Positions 16,418 through 26,085 are shown, counted from the first letter of the stretch. The stretch: 64,000 bases of DNA from Microbacterium galbinum (GCF_023091225.1 NZ_JAHWXM010000001.1:310001-374000), one strand, 5' to 3'. The notes: generated from the sequence alone by a model not told the origin. Program-made: numbers and translations.

Positions 16418-17266
16418 TCAGGACTCCTCGTGGTGCGCGGGATCGGCGTCGAAGAGTCGCCCGTCCGCACGCCCGAGGCCCGTGATCGCCAGCACCTCCG
16501 CCTCGTCGAGCGCGACCTCGGCGGCGGCGAGGTTCGCGACCTGGTGCTCGAGCGACGAGGCCTTCGGGATCGAGACCGTGCCGCGGGCGACGTGCCAGGC
16601 GAGCACCGTCTGTGCCGGGGTGATGCCGTGCGAGGCGGCGACCTCGCGGATCACGTCTTCGTCGAGCAGTTCCTTCGCGCGGCCGAGCGGGCTCCACGCC
16701 TCGGTGAGGATGCCGTGCTCCCGGTGGTACGCGAGCTGCTCGCTCTGCGGGAAGTAGGGGTGCACCTCGATCTGGTTCACGACGGGACGCACCCCGGTCT
16801 CGCGCTCGATGCGCTCGAGGTGCTCGGGCAGGAAGTTCGAGACGCCGATCTGGCGCACGACCCCGCGCTGCTGGGCGTCGACGAGCGCCGCCCACGCCTG
16901 CACGTACTCGTCCTGGCTCGGGTTGGGCCAGTGGATGAGGTGCAGGTCGGTGATGTCGAGGCCGAGACGCGACCGGCTCTCCTCGATGCTCGCCCGGGCC
17001 TTCTCGGCGGGGTGATGGCGACCGGGAAGTTTCGTGGTGACGATGATCTCGTCGCGATCGACGTCGGATGCCGCGACCCCGCGTCCGACGGAACCCTCGT
17101 TCTCGTAGTTGAAGGCGGAGTCGATGAGGCGGTACCCGGCACCGATGGCGCCGGTCACGGCATCCGCCCCGGCATCGCCGTTGAGCGCGTACGTCCCCAG
17201 GCCGATCGCCGGCAGGGCGAATCCGTTGTGGGCGGTGAACGTGGGGATGGCGGGCTGAGTGCTCAC
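16418..17266 (-). CDS. Aldo/keto reductase
   Basis: 282 residues, the usual length for the 2,5-diketo-gluconate reductase-like group. Catalytic residues are visible: D49, Y54 (DSAFNYENEG), K79 and the HLIHWP histidine. It reduces aldehydes or ketones with NADPH. GTG 17266 has GAGAAGGAGCACC directly upstream, which sets the start; the frame continues open far upstream, but that part is only antisense to other genes. Ends 7 bases from the convergent regulator gene. Confidence 0.9.
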   Translation of the reverse strand: MSTQPAIPTFTAHNGFALPAIGLGTYALNGDAGADAVTGAIGAGYRLIDSAFNYENEGSVGRGVAASDVDRDEIIVTTKLPGRHHPAEKARASIEESRSRLGLDITDLHLIHWPNPSQDEYVQAWAALVDAQQRGVVRQIGVSNFLPEHLERIERETGVRPVVNQIEVHPYFPQSEQLAYHREHGILTEAWSPLGRAKELLDEDVIREVAASHGITPAQTVLAWHVARGTVSIPKASSLEHQVANLAAAEVALDEAEVLAITGLGRADGRLFDADPAHHEES

Positions 17267-17308
17267 GGTGCTCCTTCTCGGTCGGTGTCTCGAGCGTACG
17301 CTGGAGGG

Positions 17309-17734
17309 ATGACACCCGAGGCGGAGATGGCGCCGCATGACGCCGCGATCACGGATTCCGCCCGGTGCCCCTGCGGATCGGGTGACCTCTTCGGCGGATG
17401 CTGCGGTCCGATCCTTCGGGCCGAGACCACCGCCCCGACGGCCGAGCGGCTGATGCGGTCGCGCTACACGGCGTTCGTGATCGGCAACGTCGCCCACCTG
17501 CGCGCGACCTGGCACGCCTCCACGCGACCGGCATCGATCGAGATCGAACCGGACCTGCGCTGGCGGCGACTCGTGGTGCTCGACCGGGAGGCGGGCGGCC
17601 CCTTCGATCGCGACGGGGTCGTGGAGTTCGCGGCGCACTGGCTCCAGAACGGAGCCCGTGGCGTGCTGCACGAACGCAGCAGGTTCGTGCGCGAGGAGCG
17701 CCGGTGGCTGTACGTCGACGGCGACCTGCTGTGA
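17309..17734 (+). CDS. YchJ-like protein (UPF0225) with SEC-C motif
   Basis: 141 residues. The N-terminal SEC-C zinc motif CPCGSGDLFGGCCG is at 20-33, and the rest matches the YchJ middle domain (ERLMRSRYTAFVIGNVAHL, then the LEF/VEFAAHW pattern of an NTF2-like fold). Function is not established; SEC-C motifs bind metal and are linked to SecA-type or ribosome-related proteins. The -10 TACGCT (17297-17302) lies exactly 6 bases before the ATG, supporting this start with a leaderless mRNA. Confidence 0.85.
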   Translation: MTPEAEMAPHDAAITDSARCPCGSGDLFGGCCGPILRAETTAPTAERLMRSRYTAFVIGNVAHLRATWHASTRPASIEIEPDLRWRRLVVLDREAGGPFDRDGVVEFAAHWLQNGARGVLHERSRFVREERRWLYVDGDLL

Positions 17735-17767
17735 TGGCGGCCCCCGCCAGACGATAGATTGGACAGC

Positions 17768-18499
17768 GTGAACGCCAGCTCCGAACATCAGCGCATCCTG
17801 CTCGACATCGCCGACCTCGACCGGCGCATCGCGCAGGCCGATCGTGCCCGCACCCATCCCTCGCAGGCCGCGCGCATCAACGAGCTGGTGGCGATCCGGC
17901 AGGAGCAGCTGCGCGAGCTCACCGCGCTCACCGGCACCCGCGACGACGCACGCACCGAACTGACCCGTCTCGAGTCCGACGTGAAGCTCGTCGAGCAGCG
18001 CCGGGCACGCGACGCCGAGCGTCTCGCGGTCGCGACCGACCCCAAGCAGGCGCAGGCCCTCGAGCACGAGATCGCGAGTCTCACCCGCCGCCAGAGCGAC
18101 CTCGAAGACGCCGAGCTCGACGTCATGGGGCGGGTCGAAGAAGCCGAGTCCGCGGTCGCCGCTCAGCAGGCGCTCATCGACATCACGACCGCCGAGGGCT
18201 CGACGCTCAGCGCGCAGGGCAAGGCCGACGTCGCCGCCGCTGCCGAGCTCGGCGTTCAACTCGCCCGCGATCGTGCAGCCGTGGCCGAGAGCATCCCCGC
18301 GCCGCTGCTGGCCGAGTACACGCGTCGCGCCGCGAACAGTGCGGGTGCGGCCCTGCTGACCCGTGGCACGTGCGAGGGGTGCCGCATGATGCTCCCCAGC
18401 ACCGACATCGCCGAGATCCGTCGCGCCGCCGAGGACGCGGTCGTGTACTGCCCCGAATGCGGCTGCATCCTGGTGCGCACGGAGGAATCGGGACTGTGA
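17768..18499 (+). CDS. Coiled-coil protein with C4 zinc ribbon
   Basis: 243 residues: an antiparallel coiled coil over residues 5-170, then a C4 zinc ribbon with cysteines in TCEGCRMML and YCPECGCIL at the C-terminus. This is the widespread zinc-ribbon family formerly called DUF164; its molecular role is not settled. GTG 17768 is preceded by TAGATT (17755-17760) with 7 bases between, consistent with a leaderless transcript; an in-frame TTG at 17759 lies inside the -10 and is not used. The polymerase gene follows after 19 bases. Confidence 0.88.
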   Translation: MNASSEHQRILLDIADLDRRIAQADRARTHPSQAARINELVAIRQEQLRELTALTGTRDDARTELTRLESDVKLVEQRRARDAERLAVATDPKQAQALEHEIASLTRRQSDLEDAELDVMGRVEEAESAVAAQQALIDITTAEGSTLSAQGKADVAAAAELGVQLARDRAAVAESIPAPLLAEYTRRAANSAGAALLTRGTCEGCRMMLPSTDIAEIRRAAEDAVVYCPECGCILVRTEESGL

Positions 18500-18518
18500 T
18501 GCACGCGGCGCCCTCGTC

Positions 18519-20222
18519 GTGAGTGCGTCGCCCGCATCGTCCGAGCGACGCATTCTGCTGGTCGCCGACGGAGGCGGCGCATACGTCGCCGTCGATCTCG
18601 ATGCCGCAGACGTCGAGATCAGCCGAGAGAGACTGAGCGAGCGCGATCTGCCGGGCTGGGTGGCCGAGTCCGAGCAGCGCGACGCGCCGCGCTGGGTGAT
18701 CCGCAGCGCGCGCGAGACCTATGCACCGCTGCTCGCCGACGGCGTGCGGGTCGGACGCACCCATGACCTGGTCCTGTGCCACGCGATCCTCCGCGACACG
18801 GCATCCGTCCCGCACCCTCTGGAGCCGTCGGAGGACTGGGTGCGCCGCGAGGCGCCCGATGCGGCACCCGGGCTGTTCGATCTCTTCGACACGGACTCGA
18901 CGCGCGCGGATCCGGTCGCCGACGCCCTGGAGCAGTACCGCGCGCAGCGCCGGGTGATCGCCGCGGCATCCGATGGCCGGCTCGCCCTGCTCTGCGCCGC
19001 GGAATCCGCCGGCGGCCTGGTGGCCGAGGAGATGCGCGCGGCGGGGGTGCCCTGGAACGAGGGCGTGCACGACGAGATCCTCACCGAGACGCTCGGCGCT
19101 CGATCGCTCGCCGGCGGGCTCCCGGCGAAGATGGTCGCGCTCGGCGAACAGGTGCGCGCGATCCTCGGCGACGCCACCCTCCATCTCGACAGCCAGCCGA
19201 AGCTCCTGCGGGCGCTGCATCGTTCCGGGGTCCCCGTCGAGTCGACGAGCAAATGGGAGCTCGCGCAGTACGAGCACCCGGTCGTCGAACCGCTCCTGGC
19301 CTACAAGAAGATGTCGCGTCTGCTCAGCGCCAACGGGTGGGTCTGGCTCGCCGACTGGGTGCACCGCGGGCGGTTCCGCCCGGTTTACATCCCCGGTGGC
19401 GTCGTGACCGGGCGCTGGGCATCGGCCGGCGGGGGAGCGCTGCAACTGCCGCGCAGTCTGCGCCCCGCCGTACGGGCGGACCCCGGGTGGACCCTCGTGG
19501 TCGCCGATGTCGCCCAGCTCGAGCCGCGCATGCTCGCGGCGATGGCCTCGGATGCCGCGATGGCGCGTGCGGCGCAGGGCACCGATCTGTACGCCGGAGT
19601 CGTCGACTCGGGCGCGGTGGCGACACGCGAAGAGGCCAAGTACGCCGTGCTCGGTGCCATGTACGGTGCGACGACGGGCGACAGCGGCCGGCTCGTGCCG
19701 CGACTGCGCAAGGTCTACCCGCGAGCGATGGCGCTCGTCGATGCCGCCGCACGCGCGGGGGAGGACGGCGGGGTGGTCTCGACCTGGCTCGGACGCTCGT
19801 CGCCGAAGCCGTCTCCCGAGTGGGCGGCGCTCCAGTCCGCGGCCACCGGAGCGGACGTCGACGCGGCGCTGGTCGCGCAGGCGCGGCGCAGCGCTCGCGA
19901 CTGGGGGCGTTTCACCCGCAACTTCGTGGTGCAGGGCACTGCGGCGGAGTGGTCGCTGATCTGGCTCGCCGAGATCCGTCATCGGTTGCGCGGCCTGCCG
20001 CCCGCTGCGACACCGGCCACGGCATCCGGCCCCTTCGCGGAGGCCGCGCACCTCGCGTTCTTCCTGCACGACGAGGTGATCCTGCACGTCCCCGTCGAGC
20101 TCGCGGATGCCGCCGCCGACGCCGTGCGCGAGGCGGCGGCCGTCGCGACCGCACGCCTGTTCGGTTCGTTCCCGATCGACGTGCCACTGGATCTGCGCAT
20201 CACCGAGTCCGCCGAGAAATGA
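18519..20222 (+). CDS. Bifunctional 3'-5' exonuclease/DNA polymerase, PolA-like
   Basis: 567 residues. N-terminal 170 residues form a degenerate 3'-5' exonuclease-like domain; the rest is a family A polymerase domain with palm motif A as VVADVAQLEPRMLAAMA and motif C as FFLHDEVILHVP, where HDE is the canonical His-Asp-Glu. It lacks the 5' nuclease domain of full-length DNA polymerase I, so it is the accessory PolA-like enzyme found in many actinobacteria, probably acting in repair. Motif B has an unusual KYAVLGAMYGATTGDSGRL. Starts at GTG. Confidence 0.85.
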   Translation: MSASPASSERRILLVADGGGAYVAVDLDAADVEISRERLSERDLPGWVAESEQRDAPRWVIRSARETYAPLLADGVRVGRTHDLVLCHAILRDTASVPHPLEPSEDWVRREAPDAAPGLFDLFDTDSTRADPVADALEQYRAQRRVIAAASDGRLALLCAAESAGGLVAEEMRAAGVPWNEGVHDEILTETLGARSLAGGLPAKMVALGEQVRAILGDATLHLDSQPKLLRALHRSGVPVESTSKWELAQYEHPVVEPLLAYKKMSRLLSANGWVWLADWVHRGRFRPVYIPGGVVTGRWASAGGGALQLPRSLRPAVRADPGWTLVVADVAQLEPRMLAAMASDAAMARAAQGTDLYAGVVDSGAVATREEAKYAVLGAMYGATTGDSGRLVPRLRKVYPRAMALVDAAARAGEDGGVVSTWLGRSSPKPSPEWAALQSAATGADVDAALVAQARRSARDWGRFTRNFVVQGTAAEWSLIWLAEIRHRLRGLPPAATPATASGPFAEAAHLAFFLHDEVILHVPVELADAAADAVREAAAVATARLFGSFPIDVPLDLRITESAEK

Positions 20223-20239
20223 GGCGCGGCCGGGCGTCG

Positions 20240-20245
20240 TAGACT
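20240..20245 (+). promoter_or_regulatory. -10 element of rnpB
   Basis: TAGACT fits the actinobacterial TANNNT -10 pattern and lies 7 bases before the predicted 5' end of RNase P RNA. No good -35 is visible. Confidence 0.55.
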
Positions 20246-20249
20246 GGCA

Positions 20250-20624
20250 GATGCGAATGGGTCGACTGGACGGTCGCGTGGCGGGCAACCGCACCGAGGA
20301 ACGTCCGGGCTCCACAGGGCAGGGCGGTGGGTAACACCCACCCGGAGTGATCCGCGAGACAGTGCCACAGAGAGCAGACCGCCCCCGGTTCGCCGGGGGT
20401 AAGGGTGAAAGGGTGGTGTAAGAGACCACCGGGGGACATGGTGACATGTCCCGCCAGGTAAACCTCGCCCGGAGCAAGGTCAGACAGAGGATGTTGACGC
20501 GGCTCGCCGAGTCCTCGGGTAGACCGCTGGAGCGGCACGGCAACGTGTCGCCGAGAGAGATGGCCGTCGAAGGGGCGAAGAACCCCGGAACAGAACCCGG
20601 CGTACAGGTCGGCCCATTCGCCTC
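20250..20624 (+). ncRNA. rnpB: RNase P RNA (class A)
   Basis: The universally conserved core GAGGAACGTCCGGGCTCCAC is present near the 5' end, with the matching 3' core ACAGAACCCGGCGTACAG. The ends pair through GCGAATGGG (20253-20261) and CCCATTCGC (20613-20621), forming helix P1. About 375 bases, as usual for actinobacterial type A RNA. It is the catalytic subunit that trims the 5' leader of pre-tRNAs. A strong terminator follows immediately. Confidence 0.97.
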
Positions 20625-20630
20625 GACGTG

Positions 20631-20664
20631 AAAGGCCCGGTGACCATCAGGTCACCGGGCCTTT
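20631..20664. terminator. Terminator of rnpB, also facing ppgK
   Basis: Perfect 15-bp stem (20631-20645 with 20650-20664), 4-base loop, ending in a T-run on the plus strand and preceded by AAA, so it can act for both convergent genes. Confidence 0.9.
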
Positions 20665-20681
20665 TCGCGGTCTCGAGGGTG

Positions 20682-21428
20682 TCAGTCGCCCGCGAGCGAG
20701 GCTGCACCGATGATGCCGGAGTTGTTGCGGTGGATCGCCGGGACGATCGGGGTCTTCAGGTCGAGGAGCGGGAGGAAGTCGCCCGCGTTCTTCGACACCC
20801 CGCCGCCGACCACGAACAGGTCGGGGCTGAAGAGGAACTCGATGTGCGAGTAGAACGCCTGCAGGCGCTCGGCCCATTCGGCCCAGGTGAGCCCCTCGCG
20901 CTCGCGCGCCGAGGTCGCGGCCCACTGCTCGACGGACTCGTACTCGCGGAAGTTGAGGTGCCCGAGCTCGGTGTTGGGCAGCAGTACGCCGTCGTTGATG
21001 AAGGCCGAGCCGATGCCGGTGCCGAGGGTCGTGAGCAGGGTGAATCCGCGCACGTCGCGGGCCGCACCGTGCCGCGCCTCGGCGACGCCGGCGGCATCCG
21101 CATCGTTCACGAACACGATGTTGCGGCCGAGGCCGTCGCGGAAGAAGCGCTCCGCGTCGAAGTCGACCCACTCCTTCGAGACGTTGGCGGCCGACAGCGT
21201 CTTGCCGCGCTTTACGATGGCCGGGAAGGCCACGCCGAGGGGAAGGGTCGACTCGTGCACGTCGAGGGTCTTCAGCACCGTCTGCACGGCCTGCAGCACG
21301 TCGCCGGGAGCCGCGCCCTCGGGCGTGGGCACCCGTACCCGATCGGACGCCATCGTGCCGTGCTCGAGGTCGACGATTCCTGCCTTGATTCCGGTACCGC
21401 CGATGTCGACGCCGATCGCTTTTGCCAT
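20682..21428 (-). CDS. ppgK: Polyphosphate glucokinase
   Basis: 248 residues, ROK family. The ATP/polyphosphate loop is DIGGTGIKAGIVD (residues 8-20) and the catalytic aspartate lies in NDADAAGVAEA; LGTGIGSAF is the second phosphate loop. It phosphorylates glucose using polyphosphate (and ATP), a typical actinobacterial entry to glycolysis. TATGCT (minus strand, 21441-21436) lies 7 bases before the ATG, pointing to a leaderless mRNA. Confidence 0.92.
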   Translation of the reverse strand: MAKAIGVDIGGTGIKAGIVDLEHGTMASDRVRVPTPEGAAPGDVLQAVQTVLKTLDVHESTLPLGVAFPAIVKRGKTLSAANVSKEWVDFDAERFFRDGLGRNIVFVNDADAAGVAEARHGAARDVRGFTLLTTLGTGIGSAFINDGVLLPNTELGHLNFREYESVEQWAATSAREREGLTWAEWAERLQAFYSHIEFLFSPDLFVVGGGVSKNAGDFLPLLDLKTPIVPAIHRNNSGIIGAASLAGD

Positions 21429-21497
21429 GACCCACAGCATAGCGACAGGCGTTCGCGCCAGTAGGATCGATGACATCAGACGACGAAGGGACGGGCC

Positions 21498-21701
21498 ATG
21501 TCGGACGGCGAACACAAGTACTGGTACAACCTCGAGACCAAGCAGGTCGAATTCGGGATGATCTCGCAGTCGATCGACCGCGTGGGCCCGTTCGACACCG
21601 AGGCCGAGGCCGCGAACGCACCCGAGACGCTGAAGGCGCGCTCCCGCGCCTGGGCCGATGAAGAAGCGGCCGAATCCGGCTGGGACGAAGGAAAGGGCTG
21701 A
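21498..21701 (+). CDS. Small conserved actinobacterial protein (SPOR-like annotation)
   Basis: 67 residues, acidic, with KYWYNLETKQVEFGM near the N-terminus and VGPFDTEAEAANAPETL in the middle. Short proteins of this kind commonly precede glnA2 or metallopeptidase genes in actinobacteria and are often labelled SPOR-domain proteins; the role is unknown. No signal peptide, so a peptidoglycan role is doubtful. A -10-like TAGGAT is at 21462-21467. It lies 13 bases before glnA2 and is probably co-transcribed with it. Confidence 0.75.
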   Translation: MSDGEHKYWYNLETKQVEFGMISQSIDRVGPFDTEAEAANAPETLKARSRAWADEEAAESGWDEGKG

Positions 21702-21714
21702 GGCTCCGCACGAT

Positions 21715-23052
21715 ATGGACAAGCAGAGAGACTTCGTCCTCCGGACGATCGAGGAGCGCGGCGTCAAGTTCGTCCGCCTGTGGTTCACCGACGTCATCGG
21801 CACGCTCAAATCGGTCGCCATCGCGCCGGCCGAGGTCGAGGGCGCGTTCGCCGAGGGCATCGGCTTCGACGGCTCGGCCATCGAGGGGCTCACGCGCAGC
21901 CATGAGTCCGATCTGCTCGCGCAGCCCGATCCGACGACGTTCCAGACTCTGCCGTGGCGGGGCGAGATCGACCCGACCGCCCGCATGTTCTGCGACCTGA
22001 CGACGCCCGACGGCCAGCCCGCGGTCGCCGACCCGCGCCACGTGCTCAAGCGCACGCTCGCGAAGGCGGCGGATGCCGGGTTCACGTTCTACACGCACCC
22101 CGAGATCGAGTTCTACCTGCTCAAGTCGTCGCAGTACGGTCCGGAGGGACCGGTTCCGGTCGACTCCGCAGGGTACTTCGACAACGTGCCCGGTGGCACG
22201 GCGCACGACTTCCGTCGTCGTTCGGTGCGGATGCTCGAAGACCTCGGCATCTCGGTCGAGTTCAGCCACCACGAGGGCGGACCCGGTCAGAACGAGATCG
22301 ACCTGCGCTACGCGGACGCCCTCACCACCGCCGACAACGTGATGACGTTCCGCACGGTGATCAAGGAGGTGGCGATCGAGCAGGGCGTGTACGCGACCTT
22401 CATGCCGAAGCCCCTCAGCGGCCACCCGGGCAGTGGCATGCACACGCACATGTCGCTGTTCGAGGGCGACCAGAACGCGTTCTACGAAGAGGGCGCGAAG
22501 TACCAGCTCTCGAAGACCGGGCGTCACTTCATCGCCGGCCTCCTGCGCCACGCGAACGAGATCTCGGCCGTCACGAACCAGTTCGTCAACTCGTACAAGC
22601 GCCTGTGGGGCGGCGACGAGGCCCCGAGCTTCGTCACGTGGGGGCACGCCAACCGCTCCGCGCTCGTGCGCGTGCCGATGTACAAGCCCAACAAGGGGCA
22701 GTCGTCGCGCGTCGAGTACCGCGCGCTGGACTCCGCCGCGAACCCGTACCTGGCGTACGCGCTCATGCTGGCCGCCGGCCTCAAGGGCATCGAGGACGAG
22801 TACGAGCTCCCGCCCGAGGCCGAGGACAACGTGTGGTCGCTCAGCGACGCCGAGCGCCGCGCGCTGGGCTACTCGTCGCTGCCCGCGAGCCTCGACCACG
22901 CCCTCGAGTACATGGAGGACTCCGAGCTCGTCGCCGAGACGCTGGGCGAGCAGGTGTTCAACTACGTGCTGCTCAACAAGCGCAAGGAGTGGGAGGCGTA
23001 CCGCGGCCAGGTCACGCCGCTCGAGCTGAAGAACAACCTCGAGCTGCTCTGA
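21715..23052 (+). CDS. glnA2: Glutamine synthetase-family protein GlnA2
   Basis: 445 residues, type I glutamine-synthetase fold. The metal and substrate residues are kept (PEIEFYLL, GGPGQNEIDLRY, SGMHTHMSLF, and the NRSALVRVP arginine loop). The tyrosine that GlnE adenylylates in GlnA is replaced by tryptophan (W374, in NVWSLSDAER), so this enzyme should escape that control. In Streptomyces, GlnA2-type enzymes glutamylate polyamines; whether this one does is unknown. It directly precedes glnE, the same arrangement as in Mycobacterium. Confidence 0.92.
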   Translation: MDKQRDFVLRTIEERGVKFVRLWFTDVIGTLKSVAIAPAEVEGAFAEGIGFDGSAIEGLTRSHESDLLAQPDPTTFQTLPWRGEIDPTARMFCDLTTPDGQPAVADPRHVLKRTLAKAADAGFTFYTHPEIEFYLLKSSQYGPEGPVPVDSAGYFDNVPGGTAHDFRRRSVRMLEDLGISVEFSHHEGGPGQNEIDLRYADALTTADNVMTFRTVIKEVAIEQGVYATFMPKPLSGHPGSGMHTHMSLFEGDQNAFYEEGAKYQLSKTGRHFIAGLLRHANEISAVTNQFVNSYKRLWGGDEAPSFVTWGHANRSALVRVPMYKPNKGQSSRVEYRALDSAANPYLAYALMLAAGLKGIEDEYELPPEAEDNVWSLSDAERRALGYSSLPASLDHALEYMEDSELVAETLGEQVFNYVLLNKRKEWEAYRGQVTPLELKNNLELL

Positions 23053-23061
23053 GCCGTGCGC

Positions 23062-26037
23062 ATGGCCCGTCCGGACGATTCCTTCTCGCTGTCCGCGCTG
23101 GCTCGACTCGGATTCGATGAGCTCGGCGAGGCCGCGGAGGCCCTCGCCGAGCTCGCCGAACTGCTCGGTCGCTCGCGTGCCGAGCTGCTGACGGGGGCGG
23201 ATGCCGCCGATCCCGACGCGGCCGTGCGCGGGATGCTGCGGGTGGCGCGACGCGATCCCGAGCCGTTGGCGGCCCTGCTCGACGGCGGAGACACCCAGCG
23301 CCGTACCTGGCGGGTGTTCGGGGCATCCGAGGGGTTGGCGGACTTCTTCCTCCGCAACCCCGCGGAGCTCTCGGTGCTCGCCGACGAGGTCGATGCGTTG
23401 CCGACCGCCGACGAGCTCACCCGGGCGATGCTCGCCGGTGTCGGCGCCGTCGACGGCTTCGCGCGGTCCGGCGGTGACGACGAGGTCGTGGCGCTCCGGG
23501 TCGCCTACCGCCGCAGCCTCGCGGCGATCGCGGCCTACGATCTGACCCGGACCGCACCGGTCGAGGCTCTCGCCGATGTGGCGGCGGCGCTGGCGGACGC
23601 GGCCGGTGCGGCGCTCGAGGCCTCGCTGGCCGTGGCGCGCAGTCGATTGCGCGAGACCGTCGATCAGCGCGAGGTGGCGGCCGTCCGCCTCTCGATCATC
23701 GGCATGGGCAAGGCCGGTGCGCGGGAGCTCAACTACGTCAGCGACGTCGACGTGATCTTCGTCGGCGGCACGGCCGATGAGGAGATCGTCTCCGAGTCGC
23801 GTGCGATCGATCTGGCGACGAAGCTCGCCCGCGAGACCATGCGCGGCCTGAGCGGCATCGAGAAGGAGCCGCCTCTCTGGGAGGTCGACGCGAACCTGCG
23901 GCCGGAGGGCAAGCAGGGTGCTCTGGTCCGCTCGCTCGGATCCCATCTGGCCTATTACGACCGCTGGGCGAAAAGCTGGGAGTTCCAGGCCCTGCTGAAG
24001 GCGCGGCCCCTCGCCGGCGATCCGGAGCTGGGGGCGGAGTACATCGGCGCCGTGCAGCCGAAGATCTGGTCGAGCGCGGCCCGCGAGGACTTCGTCGACA
24101 GCGTGCAGCGCATGCGCGAGCGCGTCAAGGAGCACATCGATCCGGAGGATGCCCCGTACCAGCTCAAGCTCGGCGAGGGCGGACTGCGTGACATCGAGTT
24201 CACCGTCCAGCTGCTGCAACTGGTGCATGGACTCACGGACGCCACCCTGCGCACCCGTGGCACCCTCGAGAGTTTGGAGGCCCTCGTCGAGGGCGGGTAC
24301 ATCGGGCGGGTCGAGGCGACGACCTTCGCCGACGACTACCGGGTCCTGCGACTGATGGAGCACCGGCTCCAGCTCAAGGAGCTCAGCCGCACCCACCTCC
24401 TGCCGCGGACGCCCGCGGGACTCCGGGTCCTCGCGCGCAGCACGGCGCTGGCCGACAGCGGTGACGGCATCTGGGCGCGCTGGGAGAGCGTGCGACGCGA
24501 AGTGCGCGAGATCCACACGCGACTCTTCTACCGTCCCCTCCTCAGCGCGGTCGCCGCGTTGCCCGAGGGCGAGCGCTCCCTGTCGACCGCGCAGGCGCAC
24601 GATCGTCTGGCGGCGATCGGCTTCCGCGATCCGGCGGGCGCGTTGCGCCACATCGGCGCGCTCACGAGCGGACTCAGCCGCAAGGCCACGATCCAGCGCC
24701 ACCTCATGCCGGTGATGGTGCGATGGTTCGCCGACGGCACCGATCCCGATTACGGCCTGATCGCGTTCCGCCGCATCAGCGAGCGCCTGGGCAACACGCA
24801 CTGGTTCCTCCGGATGCTGCGGGACTCCTCGGGGGCGGCCGAGAGCCTCACCCGGATCCTCTCGACGTCGCGGTACATCGGCGAGCTCATGGAGTGGATC
24901 CCGGAGTCCGTGGCGTGGCTCGACAGCACCGAGTCCCTGCGTCCGCGCGGCGGCGCCGCGCTGTCGGAGGAGGCCAGGGCGATCCAGACACGGCACGAGA
25001 CGATCGGCGACGCGCTGCGTGCCGTGCGCGCGCTGCGGCGTCGCGAGCTGCTGCGCACTGCGATGGGCGGGGTGCTCGACGTCCTGACGATCGAGGACGT
25101 CGCGACCGCTCTCACCGACATCACCGAGGCGACCATCCAGGCCGCGCTGCGTGCGGTGCTGCGCGAGGTCGTGCCGACCGAAGACGATGCGCTCGACTTC
25201 GCGGTGATCGCCATGGGCCGGTTCGGGGGAGCGGAGCTGGGCTTCGGATCGGATGCCGACATCCTCTACGTGTACGCGGCGAACGGCGTCGATCCCGACC
25301 GCGCGCAGACGCTCGCGACGAAGATCGTCGCCGGTCTCCGTGAACAGGTCACCGACCATCGGCTTCCGCTCGATCTCGACGCGGGACTGCGCCCGGAGGG
25401 TCGCAACGGTCCGGTGGTGCGATCGATCGAGGCGTATGCCGAGTACTACCGCCGCTGGTCGCTGTCGTGGGAGGCGCAGGCGCTCCTTCGGGCGCGTGGC
25501 GTCGCCGGCAGCGCCAAGCTGATCGCGCGCTTCACAGAGCTCGCCGACACGATCCGCTACCCCGCGTCGATCGATCTGCAGGGCACCCGCGAGATCAAGC
25601 GCATCAAAGCGCGCGTCGAGGGGGAGAGGCTTCCCCAGGGGGCCGATCCGCGTCGCCACCTCAAGCTCGGCCCCGGGACGCTCAGCGATGTGGAGTGGCT
25701 CGTACAGCTGCTCCAGTTGCAGCACGCCCACGCCGTGCCGGGCCTGCGTACGACGTCGACGTTGGGAGCGCTCGGCGCGGCGGTCGATGCCGGACTCCTC
25801 CCGGCCGAGGCCGCCGATCGCCTCCGTGAGGCCTGGTTGCTGTCGAGCCGTCTGCGTTCGGCGATCACGATCCTCACCGGAACGACCAGCGACGTGCTCC
25901 CCGCGGATCGCCGCGAGCTCGACGGGATCGCGCGGATCCTCGGCTATCCCGACCGCTCGGCCACCGAGCTCGAGGAGGAGTACCTGGGCGTCACTCGACG
26001 CGCCCGCAAGGCGTTCGAGCAGGAGTTCTACGGCTAG
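23062..26037 (+). CDS. glnE: Bifunctional glutamine synthetase adenylyltransferase/adenylyl-removing enzyme
   Basis: About 991 residues with the internal duplication typical of GlnE: two nucleotidyltransferase halves, each with a G(M)GK/R...D-x-D motif, at about residue 216 (GMGKAGARELNYVSDVDVIF) and 719 (AMGRFGGAELGFGSDADILY). The N-terminal half removes and the C-terminal half adds AMP on the glutamine synthetase tyrosine. Its likely target is glnA at 33.4-34.8 kb, not the neighbouring glnA2. ATG 23062 or GTG 23056 are both possible starts, only 9 or 3 bases after glnA2. Confidence 0.94.
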   Translation: MARPDDSFSLSALARLGFDELGEAAEALAELAELLGRSRAELLTGADAADPDAAVRGMLRVARRDPEPLAALLDGGDTQRRTWRVFGASEGLADFFLRNPAELSVLADEVDALPTADELTRAMLAGVGAVDGFARSGGDDEVVALRVAYRRSLAAIAAYDLTRTAPVEALADVAAALADAAGAALEASLAVARSRLRETVDQREVAAVRLSIIGMGKAGARELNYVSDVDVIFVGGTADEEIVSESRAIDLATKLARETMRGLSGIEKEPPLWEVDANLRPEGKQGALVRSLGSHLAYYDRWAKSWEFQALLKARPLAGDPELGAEYIGAVQPKIWSSAAREDFVDSVQRMRERVKEHIDPEDAPYQLKLGEGGLRDIEFTVQLLQLVHGLTDATLRTRGTLESLEALVEGGYIGRVEATTFADDYRVLRLMEHRLQLKELSRTHLLPRTPAGLRVLARSTALADSGDGIWARWESVRREVREIHTRLFYRPLLSAVAALPEGERSLSTAQAHDRLAAIGFRDPAGALRHIGALTSGLSRKATIQRHLMPVMVRWFADGTDPDYGLIAFRRISERLGNTHWFLRMLRDSSGAAESLTRILSTSRYIGELMEWIPESVAWLDSTESLRPRGGAALSEEARAIQTRHETIGDALRAVRALRRRELLRTAMGGVLDVLTIEDVATALTDITEATIQAALRAVLREVVPTEDDALDFAVIAMGRFGGAELGFGSDADILYVYAANGVDPDRAQTLATKIVAGLREQVTDHRLPLDLDAGLRPEGRNGPVVRSIEAYAEYYRRWSLSWEAQALLRARGVAGSAKLIARFTELADTIRYPASIDLQGTREIKRIKARVEGERLPQGADPRRHLKLGPGTLSDVEWLVQLLQLQHAHAVPGLRTTSTLGALGAAVDAGLLPAEAADRLREAWLLSSRLRSAITILTGTTSDVLPADRRELDGIARILGYPDRSATELEEEYLGVTRRARKAFEQEFYG

Positions 26038-26049
26038 ACCCGTGTCGAC

Positions 26050-26078
26050 TTGCGGCGAGACGCGTTCGGCCCCAGGCT
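26050..26078 (+). promoter_or_regulatory. Promoter of the lipid kinase gene
   Basis: TTGCGG (26050-26055), 17 bases, CAGGCT (26073-26078), then 7 bases to the ATG. Spacing is ideal for the primary sigma factor and predicts a leaderless mRNA. Confidence 0.65.
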
Positions 26079-26085
26079 TGGCCTC

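Noticed and set aside
17267..18553. Upstream extension of the aldo/keto reductase frame
   Set aside because: The extension lies antisense to the YchJ-like and zinc-ribbon genes; the reductase fold and a ribosome site both begin at 17266.
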